Below are positions 15,542 to 22,807 of a DNA stretch of 64,000 bases, one piece after another. Origin of the DNA: Planctomycetaceae bacterium (lineage in GTDB: Bacteria > Planctomycetota > Phycisphaerae > Phycisphaerales > SM1A02); NCBI GenBank assembly GCA_002685335.1, contig NYWY01000052.1:1-64000 (forward strand), in the 5' to 3' direction. The position numbers and the translations under genes are program-made. The notes below the pieces were generated by a model, which ran no database searches, had not been told where the DNA came from, and was given only the letters and a program-made list of their open reading frames with translations. How positions within the stretch are numbered: the first letter of the stretch is position 1; every line of letters starts with the position of its first letter.

Positions 15542-17068
15542 TCACGCGATCGCCCGATCACGATCGAGGAGGCGATGAGAGATCGCCTCGTCGAGATGAT
15601 GGCGGGCCACCTCGGACGAATCCTCGAGATCGGCGATGGTCCGGGCGATGCGACGAACTCGATCGAAGGCTCGCACACTCAACCCGAGTTCCTCGACCGA
15701 TCGAACCAGGTGTTCAAGATCGGTCCTGACCAGCGGGACCATTCGCTCCAGGGCATCGCCGCTCAACCCGGCATTCAGGCCCCCGCTTCGGGCGAAGGCC
15801 GACGCCCGCGCCTGAGACACCCGCCGACGGGCGCCGACCCTCGCCCCGATCCGCGGAGGACACTCGAGCAGCGATTGAAGGGGCGGAGGTCGCATCGACA
15901 CGTGCAGATCGAAGCGGTCGAGCATCGGCCCTCCGATTCGATCGAGCCCGGGGTTCCTTCCGCTCGATGCCCCGCGACCGTCCCGATGCGGATTGAGGGT
16001 CGCCACCACCAGAACGTCGGCGGGGAATCTCATCGTTCCCGCAGCCCGGGACACCGTGACCACTCCATCCTCCAGGGGCTCTCGCAGGGCATCGATGGCG
16101 GCGGACGGGAACTGGGCGAATTCGTCGAGCAACAGGACTCCTCGGTGGGCCAGGCTCACCTCCCCCGGGCGGGGCATCGATCCGCCTCCGACCAGGGCTG
16201 CGGGACTGCTGGTGTGATGAGGAGCCCGAAACGGCGGTGTTCGGAAGCGGTCGGGCTCGGAAGGTTTTCCCGCGATCGAACGGACCATCGCAGCCTCCAG
16301 AGCGGCTTCGTCATCCAGCGGCGGGAGGATTTCCGCCAGTCCACGGGCCAACATGGTCTTTCCACAGCCCGGGGGGCCCACCAGGAGGAGATTGTGCCCA
16401 CCGGCCGCGGCGATCTCCGCGGCCCGACACGCCGCGGCCTGACCGCGGATCCGATCAAAGCGGCCTCCGGCACGATCCGGAACCGGCGAGATCTCCGAAA
16501 CCGTGCCGCTCGGAATCGTGGCTGCCGACGGCGGAGGGTCGCCGCCCGAAAGGAAATCGACCACCTCGATCAGATGATCGACCCCGACGACCTCCAATCC
16601 CGGGACGAGCGACGCCTCGGAACGGCTCTGATTGGAGACCAGGACGCCCCGTGCCCCGACGCGACGGGCGAGGTCCGCCATCGCGAGGGTTCCGCGGATC
16701 GGACGAATGGAACCGTCCAAGGCGAGCTCACCGCCCATCAGCCAACTCGCAATCGGTCTTCCACCATCCCGTTCGGGCGTGATCACTCCCCCGCATGCAA
16801 GGGTCGCGATCGCGATCGGCAGGTCATAGACCGGCCCTTCCTTGCGTCGATCCGCGGGCGCCAGATTGACGGTGAGACGACTTCGCGGCCAGTCGAATCC
16901 CGCATTCCGAACCGCGGTCCGGACCCGTTCGGCCGACTCCCGGACCGCCGCGTCGGGAAGGCCGACGATGCCCATCGTCGGCAACCCGTGGGGAGAGAGA
17001 TCGACCTCGATGCCACAGGGCTCGGCGGCGGCGCCGACGAGTACGAAACTGCTGGTGCGTTGAATCAC
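15542..17068 (-). CDS. comM: YifB/ComM-family Mg-chelatase-like AAA+ ATPase
   Basis: The 508 residues match the usual length. The N-terminal LonC-like domain (about 1-170) contains VEVDLSPHGLP-like text (IEVDLSPHGLPTMGIVGLPD) and VNLAPADRRKEGPVYDLPIA. The AAA+ domain has Walker A GPPGCGKT (231-238), Walker B GVLLLDEF and FRAPHHTSSPAALVGGG. ComM homologues act as hexameric helicases promoting branch migration in natural transformation. Most relatives carry a Cys pair after VATLNP (CPCG); here the sequence reads VATLNPHRDGRGASSGRNPG, so those cysteines are lost. The C-terminal Mg_chelatase_C helix bundle (VRAFDRVRRIARTIADLE) is intact. Probably the first gene of a two-gene unit with the MATE exporter. 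Confidence 0.93.
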   Translation of the reverse strand: MIQRTSSFVLVGAAAEPCGIEVDLSPHGLPTMGIVGLPDAAVRESAERVRTAVRNAGFDWPRSRLTVNLAPADRRKEGPVYDLPIAIATLACGGVITPERDGGRPIASWLMGGELALDGSIRPIRGTLAMADLARRVGARGVLVSNQSRSEASLVPGLEVVGVDHLIEVVDFLSGGDPPPSAATIPSGTVSEISPVPDRAGGRFDRIRGQAAACRAAEIAAAGGHNLLLVGPPGCGKTMLARGLAEILPPLDDEAALEAAMVRSIAGKPSEPDRFRTPPFRAPHHTSSPAALVGGGSMPRPGEVSLAHRGVLLLDEFAQFPSAAIDALREPLEDGVVTVSRAAGTMRFPADVLVVATLNPHRDGRGASSGRNPGLDRIGGPMLDRFDLHVSMRPPPLQSLLECPPRIGARVGARRRVSQARASAFARSGGLNAGLSGDALERMVPLVRTDLEHLVRSVEELGLSVRAFDRVRRIARTIADLEDSSEVARHHLDEAISHRLLDRDRAIA

Positions 17069-17127
17069 GATGCGAGGCTAGTGCCGCCGCGGGTCCCGGG
17101 GCGAGGACCGGCGGAATCGCCGGCGAG

Positions 17128-17718
17128 TCAGCGTCGAACCCGCGCAAAACCGTTGGGTCGTCCGTCGGCGTAGGTCCACTCGGTCACGTAGATGTACTGG
17201 ACACCCCAGCGACGGGCCCGCACGTGCGTCGGATAGAGCACATCCAGTCGGGAACCCTTGATCATGCCACCCCGATCGAGCACCGGGACGATCTCACCCC
17301 CCGCGTATCCAGGAATCGAAAGGAGGGCGCCGAAACGAAACAGCCGGGCATCCGCGGCCACCATGTCTCCGGCATTGGTCTCCACCGAATAACCACTGGC
17401 GGTGATTCCATCGGCGTGTGATCCGCAGGAACGTTCGTCGGGGCTGTAGGCCGTCACCCGCATCCGGATGATTCGCGCAGGAACCACGGGCCGACCGTTG
17501 AAATACCTGGTGGTGAGATGACGGGGGCCGGAGGGTTTCTCGACCTCTCCGCTCGCGGCCGCCTTGGAGATGACCGCCAGGGCCACGATCCCGGACACGG
17601 TCGACGAGGCTCGAGCCTCTCCGGCCACCGCCAGCGAAAACGCCAGGGTGATCGCGATGACCAGGCGGAAGGACGTCGATTCCAAGATGTCCACACCCGG
17701 TCTTCGAATCACGGACAT
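17128..17718 (-). CDS. 3D-domain exported protein (MltA-like double-psi barrel)
   Basis: With the ATG at 17718 the product is 196 residues. Residues 17-37 form a signal peptide (FRLVIAITLAFSLAVAGEARA). A GTG at 17793 adds 25 unremarkable residues; neither start has a clean ribosome site. The mature part carries the 3D motif: IIRMRVTAYSPDERSCG, ASGYSV, ARLFRFGALLSIPGYAGG, and VLDRGGMIKGSRLDV with conserved aspartates. 3D domains occur in lytic transglycosylases and in YuiC/Rpf-like muralytic enzymes, so a peptidoglycan role in the periplasm is likely. It is divergent from the TauE-type transporter gene. Confidence 0.83.
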   Translation of the reverse strand: MSVIRRPGVDILESTSFRLVIAITLAFSLAVAGEARASSTVSGIVALAVISKAAASGEVEKPSGPRHLTTRYFNGRPVVPARIIRMRVTAYSPDERSCGSHADGITASGYSVETNAGDMVAADARLFRFGALLSIPGYAGGEIVPVLDRGGMIKGSRLDVLYPTHVRARRWGVQYIYVTEWTYADGRPNGFARVRR

Positions 17719-17927
17719 GCTCCGCGGCGGTGTCACATCGGACCTCGCCTGGATCGTCCGCGGCGACGCACGAACGTCGAACCGCGGTCGCACATGATGC
17801 CGGAATTCTCCCCCGTCGCCACCCGATACCAGGCACTCCCGCGTCCTTCGTCGATTCCCGGACCGGCACGACCCCCCCAGAGCGACTCTTCCCGGACCAT
17901 CGTCCGAAAACTCGTAGACTTGTCGCC

Positions 17928-18740
17928 ATGCCGGCCATCGAACTCCTCGTGTATTCGCTGATCGGCATGGTCTCGGGCCTCGTCGGAGGCCTGCTCGGAA
18001 TTGGTGGGTCGACGATCTTCATTCCCGCCGCCACCCTGATCCACGGCCCAGACCAGCAGGTCTATCAGGCCTCGGCGATGATCCTCAACGCCGTGGTCGC
18101 GACCACCGCGACGATCAAGCATTACCGCAACGGCATGCTCGAACGACGCCTGCTCATCGTGATGATGATCCCCGCGACCGTTCTGGTCCTCGTCGGGGTC
18201 GCGATTGGAAACCACCTCGGCGGCGAGATACTCGCCCGACTGTTCGGGCTGCTTCTGCTGATCCTCGCGGCATCGGAGGCTCGATCGCTGATCATGCGAC
18301 GTCGATCCCCTTCCCCCGGCACGCCCGCAGAGGAGGAACCCGATCGCCGCGCCGGTCCCGGAGTTCTCGTGCCGATCGGCGGCCTGATGGGATTTCTCGG
18401 TGGACTGCTCGGCATCGGCGGTGGAACCGTGGGCGTGCCGATGCTGAGGTTCTTCGGTCGACTGCCGCTTCGAAAGGCGATCGCGAACACCGCCGCCGTC
18501 ACGATTCCACTCGCGGTGATCGGCGGAATCTACAAGAACCTCTCGCTCAGTTCGCTTCCGGAATTCACCGATCAGCGATCCGGACACGCGATCTGGATCG
18601 CACTGGCGCTCGTCCCAGGCGCGATCCTCGGGAGCTGGTTGGGAGCGAGCCTGGTCCACCGACTCCCGCTGATGGCGATCAGAATCGCCTTCCTGTGCCT
18701 GCTGGTGTTCGTCGGGACGAGAATGGTCGGCCTGCACTGA
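17928..18740 (+). CDS. TauE/SafE-family membrane transporter
   Basis: The start is the ATG at 17928, since the 66 residues upstream in frame lack protein character. The 270-residue product has about eight membrane helices in two repeats, each opening with the family motif: GLVGGLLGIGGSTIFIPA (about 15-34) and GFLGGLLGIGGGTVGVPM. This family moves sulfite, sulfonates, sulfoacetate or other small organic anions across the inner membrane. The central loop (about residues 125-145, SPSPGTPAEEEPDRRAG) is cytoplasmic and Pro/Glu rich. No sulfur-metabolism genes are nearby, so the substrate is open. Confidence 0.9.
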   Translation: MPAIELLVYSLIGMVSGLVGGLLGIGGSTIFIPAATLIHGPDQQVYQASAMILNAVVATTATIKHYRNGMLERRLLIVMMIPATVLVLVGVAIGNHLGGEILARLFGLLLLILAASEARSLIMRRRSPSPGTPAEEEPDRRAGPGVLVPIGGLMGFLGGLLGIGGGTVGVPMLRFFGRLPLRKAIANTAAVTIPLAVIGGIYKNLSLSSLPEFTDQRSGHAIWIALALVPGAILGSWLGASLVHRLPLMAIRIAFLCLLVFVGTRMVGLH

Positions 18741-18785
18741 GCCGACGAAGAGCCTGCGATGCCACCGCAACCGGTGGAGGCTCGG

Positions 18786-19976
18786 TCAGCCTTCGGTCCC
18801 GGGAAGCATCGGTCCCGCGCAATCCTCGCCCTCGGGAACCACGATCCCGAACACGTTGATCACTGCGGAATCCCCGCCGGCCGAGACGATCTCGATCGGC
18901 GAATAGAGGACCCCACGAAAGTCTTCGGAGGGCGTGATGCGAACCAGTGCGTAGGTGATGATTCCATCGCCCGTCTCCTCGGTCCGGGTTCCGATCAGGT
19001 CCGCCGTGATTTCAGAGCGGGCTGAGATGACCGTGGCGATCGACCGAGCGATCGACTTGAAGGGGATCTCCAGCTCGGTCGATTCCCCGGGGGCCAGACG
19101 ACCAAGCGGGAATCGGAACCCACCGGAGACCTGAAGACTTCGATTCAGTTTCGGGAGGGTCGATTCATGCCGCAGGTAGACATCGACCACCGGCACATCC
19201 TCACGGTCGGTCTCGATCACCAGATATCGAGGATACGGTTCGACCAACCGGTCGAGGTCGTAGGTGAGGATGTACTTGTTCCGCGGGGCGTCCGACCCGG
19301 GATTGAACCCGAGAAATTCCGGGGGCATTCCATGGAAGGAACAGATCGAGAATGGCACCCCGTCGATCGACTCCACCACGATCCGACCCTGACGCGATTG
19401 CTGCTGCACCGCGTTGATGAGGGTGGGAATGGGTCGGATCGGCAACGCGATCTCAGCCTTGAGGTCGAGGACCTTCACCACGGGATATCCGTCGACGAGG
19501 ATCTTGATCGAAGCGGACTTGGTTCCGATGTTCGGCGTGGCGTCGAGTTCGGCTCCCAGATCGATGCTCCCGCCGGCTGGAATCACGGTCCCACCGATGT
19601 CGTCCAGGGTCGTGCATTTACAGGAGGGCTCGGCGGCGAGGATGAGCAGGTCCTCGTCGCTTCGGTTGATCAGTTTCACGGAACCCCGCACGGGGGTGTC
19701 CGGCGCGATGAAGCCGAAGTCGAGCACCGTAGGCTCGATCCTGATCGGCGGTTCATCCCCCACCGGGGTCGCAGGGGTCGGAGTCGCTTTGACCAGCTGC
19801 CGGTCCTTCAAGGTCGATCCGCCCTTCGATGCGGGCTCGGCTTTCTGCGGTTCGGTTCCGGCGTCTCCTCCACAACCCGGGAGGAAGCCGATCGATAGAA
19901 GCAACGCGGCGAGCCATGCCGATCGACCTGCCGGTCGAGCGAAAGTGCGGGTGGACGATCGAATCGAGCTGTTCAT
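18786..19976 (-). CDS. DUF1573-domain lipoprotein
   Basis: The ATG at 19976 gives 396 residues with a lipoprotein signal peptide (lipobox FLPGC, Cys35). A longer reading to 20102 adds 42 residues not resembling a signal. Residues 70-150 form an Ig-like DUF1573 domain: PTVLDFGFIAPDTPVRGSVK, LINRSDEDLLIL, EPSCKCTTLDDI, and VIPAGGSIDLGAELD. The SCKCT motif is a hallmark of planctomycete and Bacteroidetes members. The remainder is probably two more beta-sandwich domains. The protein should face the periplasm. Function unknown; such domains often mediate surface assembly. A structured RNA lies divergently upstream. Confidence 0.8.
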   Translation of the reverse strand: MNSSIRSSTRTFARPAGRSAWLAALLLSIGFLPGCGGDAGTEPQKAEPASKGGSTLKDRQLVKATPTPATPVGDEPPIRIEPTVLDFGFIAPDTPVRGSVKLINRSDEDLLILAAEPSCKCTTLDDIGGTVIPAGGSIDLGAELDATPNIGTKSASIKILVDGYPVVKVLDLKAEIALPIRPIPTLINAVQQQSRQGRIVVESIDGVPFSICSFHGMPPEFLGFNPGSDAPRNKYILTYDLDRLVEPYPRYLVIETDREDVPVVDVYLRHESTLPKLNRSLQVSGGFRFPLGRLAPGESTELEIPFKSIARSIATVISARSEITADLIGTRTEETGDGIITYALVRITPSEDFRGVLYSPIEIVSAGGDSAVINVFGIVVPEGEDCAGPMLPGTEG

Positions 19977-20184
19977 CGCGTGGAAGGCTCCGACAAGGTT
20001 GGTGCATTTCGACCCCGAAACGGGGCGGGGTGAAATTCTAGCAGGGCTCGCCTCTCCTTCGGTTGATGCGTCGACCACGTCATCCGGATCATCCCATTCC
20101 ATCTCGACTTCCTCGGGTCATGACGGCAGGACCGAAAAAGTGTCAATTCCACACCTTCCTGGCTTGCATCGGGACGAGACGAGC

Positions 20185-20369
20185 GCATCTTGTTCGTGAG
20201 TGTTCGAGTGTCAGCCGACCTCGCCCCGCAGGCCGTCCCGGCCTGAGGAATTGAGGTCCGGCACCTGAAGACCGCGTCCCCGAGGGATTCTTCCCCCTTT
20301 TGCCTCGGGCTCGCTTCACGAACCCTTTTCCCTCCCTCCGCCCCCGGCTCCCGCCGGGGGTCTTTTTTT
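20185..20369 (+). ncRNA. Structured RNA with three-helix core and intrinsic terminator
   Basis: The 540 bases between 19977 and 20516 hold no credible gene but do hold an RNA-like fold on the plus strand. A closing helix GTTCGTGA (20192-20199) pairs with TCACGAAC (20316-20323), extended by one G-U pair. Inside, 20214-20222 pairs with 20253-20262 through a 9-bp helix with one bulged C, topped by CAGGCC (20229-20234) with GGCCTG (20240-20245). A further helix pairs CCCGAGG (20279-20285) with CCTCGGG (20303-20309). A perfect terminator follows at 20341-20369. It lies 147 bases upstream of a secreted-protein gene, so it could be a riboswitch-like leader or a free small RNA. I recognised no known riboswitch core in it. 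Confidence 0.55.
20341..20369 (+). terminator. Intrinsic terminator upstream of the dockerin-tailed protein gene
   Basis: CCCCCGGC (20341-20348) pairs with GCCGGGGG (20353-20360) and is followed by TCTTTTTTT. It ends a plus-strand transcript that starts upstream of 20341. Confidence 0.9.
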
Positions 20370-20516
20370 GTGTTCTCTCGGCGTTGGGCTCGACTGAATA
20401 CCGATTCGAGACCAAAAAACGATGTTTCCTCGAATTGACCGTCCGAGATCTCTAACCTCGCCCTACCGGGTGGGGGCATCACCGAGCCCGGCACCCCGAG
20501 CAGAACAACCCATCTC

Positions 20517-22610
20517 ATGGCGATGGAATTCCAGCGAATGACCCTACAAAACATCCTCGTCGGTCTTTCCACCATCGCGGCGGTGGCGGGATTTTCCCCC
20601 GGACAGGACATCGACTGGATAAATCCAGCCGGTGGATCATTCGACGATCCTTCCAACTGGAACCCCGCCGTGGTTCCCTCCACGAGCGAAAGGATCCGGT
20701 TCGATCTTCCCAACTCGTACGAGGTGACCGGAAGCAGCTTCATCGTCTCGGTGACCAACGTCCAAAGGAGTGATCTTCGACTTCTCCTGATCAACGAAGA
20801 CGACGAGGCTTTCGCCGCTCTCGGGGATCTTTCCATCGGGAGCTCGAGCCTCGACCACCCGGGCAGCCTCGTCATCGGCGGAGAGGCATTCATCGATGCC
20901 GACTCCGTCGGGATCGGCAGCGGTCAGATCGCATCCCGACTGATCCTCGACCCCAGGTCGACCTTCCTCGGTCTCAACCAGTTCGCACTCCGTGACGCCG
21001 CCTCGCTCGAATTCCGGGTCGGAGGCCCGACGCCCTTCGTCCCACAACTCAGACTCCTGAGTTCCTTCGACAAGCTCGACGGCTCCTTTGCAGTCGACGC
21101 CGGATCCGGCTTCGACGCTCCGATTCTCGGCTCCCGCCGCACGCTCATCCGGGCCGCGTCCACGATCGAACCGTCCGATTTTCCGTTCGTGGTGATTCGC
21201 CCCCGTCCGGGCCGGACGTTCGATCTCTCCCTCACCGCGGGAAAGACGGCCAGCGTTCTCGATTCGACCACCGCGGTCTCCGACACCTTCACGTCGATCT
21301 CACTCGCCGAATCCGATGAACTCGGGGATATCCCCACGCACCTGCTCACCGCGGACCTGAACGGCAACGGACGGGATGACCTCGTCGTGCTGGTGAATTC
21401 CGGCGTCATCCGGGTCTATGAGTCGCTCCCGGGCGGCGTTTTCGACTCCCCGACCGAATACACGGTCTGTTCGAAACCCGTCGACGCCTCCGCCGGTGAT
21501 TTCGACCAGGATGGAAACCTCGATATCGCGGTGGGATGCCAGGGGGACAACACCCTGCTCTTCCTGCTGAATCCTTCCGGTGACCCGAGCATGCTCGTCT
21601 CCGGACCATCCACCATCGTGGACGGCGAGATCAGATCCCTGGCCTCCACCAGTTTCAGCACCGCATCCAGTTTCGTCAGCAAGAGCGGCGCGGCGGTCAC
21701 GGTCCGAGGTACCGACGGACGGGGACGAACCAAGGGATACGTCATTGAAGGTCTCTCCCCGCTCAAGGTCGCGGATGTCGAAGTCGGCGACGAACCCGGT
21801 CCTTCCGATCCGGTCGACGAAGAGAACAAGAAGGACCCGGAGGAACCGATCGGCGTCGGGGGTCTTGCGACGGCCCTCGCCGGAAGCGGATCCGTGCCGA
21901 TTCTGACCGTGCTCAAGCCGACGAACTCCGAATCTGGATTCGAGACCATCGCCAACATCCCGCTCACCGGAGTCGCCGTGGACTTCGCCACCTCGGACCT
22001 CGATGGCGATGGAGTCACCGAGACGTTCGTGGTCACGGAGAACGGTCACCTCGACCTGATCCGGACTTCCATGCCGAGCATGAGCGTCAGATCGATCCAC
22101 CTCGAGGGCTTCGCGACCTCGATCGCCATCGGTGAGATCGAGGACGGCGGCGGCGCGGAGATCGTCATCGGGCTCTCCGACCCGCCTCGGATCGAGATCT
22201 ACCGCCGAGTGGCGGGCTTCTCCACCCCGACCGAAGGGAACGAGGTTCAACGAATCACCCTGGAACGCTCTGCGGTCCAATTCCTGGGCGAAGCACCGAC
22301 CGATGTGGCGGTGGCGACGGTCGATGGAACCGCCGATGAATCGGAGGTCGTCTTCGGACTGCCCGGCGGAGGCTCCGCTCCATCGGTGAACGTGACCGAA
22401 GTCGAGTCACAACCGGTTCCGCCGTGCACCTTCGCCGATTTCAATGGAGATGGTTTCGTGAACGCGGTCGACCTCGCGTACATCCTCGGATACTGGGGCC
22501 CCTGTGCCGCCTCCGATCCCTGCCACGCCTTCGATCTCAACGACGACGGTTTCGTGAACTCCCGGGATCTGGGACTGCTCGTCTCTGATTGGGGACCATG
22601 CCTGCCGTGA
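20517..22610 (+). CDS. Secreted VCBS/FG-GAP-like repeat protein with dockerin-type tail
   Basis: The 697-residue product has a signal peptide (residues 1-29, ending VAGFSPGQ). Its N-terminal third starts with DWINPAGGSFDDPSNWNPAV, the opening of planctomycete autotransporter-like/PEP-CTERM-like beta-helix proteins with an N-W-N motif. The middle has VCBS-like repeats (LLTADLNGNGRDDLVVLVN, SAGDFDQDGNLDIAVGC, FATSDLDGDGVTETFVV) probably forming a beta-propeller. The C-terminus holds a paired dockerin-type motif: DFNGDGFVNAVDLAYILGYW then DLNDDGFVNSRDLGLLVSDW, each with nearby Cys. Possible alternative starts are the ATGs at 20523 and 20538. Exported; function unknown. Confidence 0.85.
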   Translation: MAMEFQRMTLQNILVGLSTIAAVAGFSPGQDIDWINPAGGSFDDPSNWNPAVVPSTSERIRFDLPNSYEVTGSSFIVSVTNVQRSDLRLLLINEDDEAFAALGDLSIGSSSLDHPGSLVIGGEAFIDADSVGIGSGQIASRLILDPRSTFLGLNQFALRDAASLEFRVGGPTPFVPQLRLLSSFDKLDGSFAVDAGSGFDAPILGSRRTLIRAASTIEPSDFPFVVIRPRPGRTFDLSLTAGKTASVLDSTTAVSDTFTSISLAESDELGDIPTHLLTADLNGNGRDDLVVLVNSGVIRVYESLPGGVFDSPTEYTVCSKPVDASAGDFDQDGNLDIAVGCQGDNTLLFLLNPSGDPSMLVSGPSTIVDGEIRSLASTSFSTASSFVSKSGAAVTVRGTDGRGRTKGYVIEGLSPLKVADVEVGDEPGPSDPVDEENKKDPEEPIGVGGLATALAGSGSVPILTVLKPTNSESGFETIANIPLTGVAVDFATSDLDGDGVTETFVVTENGHLDLIRTSMPSMSVRSIHLEGFATSIAIGEIEDGGGAEIVIGLSDPPRIEIYRRVAGFSTPTEGNEVQRITLERSAVQFLGEAPTDVAVATVDGTADESEVVFGLPGGGSAPSVNVTEVESQPVPPCTFADFNGDGFVNAVDLAYILGYWGPCAASDPCHAFDLNDDGFVNSRDLGLLVSDWGPCLP

Positions 22611-22807
22611 GCCCATGCAAGCCTCGGCCAAATCCCGCCTGACCGGCCCGCCCGCAAGGAATTCCCACGCGAGCGGGCGTTCCTCCCCTGACGTGTCGAA
22701 GATCGCGCCGGGATCCCCGGACACCGAATCATCGCTGGTGCTGTCACAATCATCCCCGAGCGTGCTAGTCTCCTTCGAGGTGGATGAACCGCTTCGAGGA
22801 CCCTTCG

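Noticed and set aside
22647..22684. Terminator after the dockerin-tailed gene
   Set aside because: A GCCCGC/GCGGGC pairing exists but with a long loop and no proper T-tract; too weak to list.
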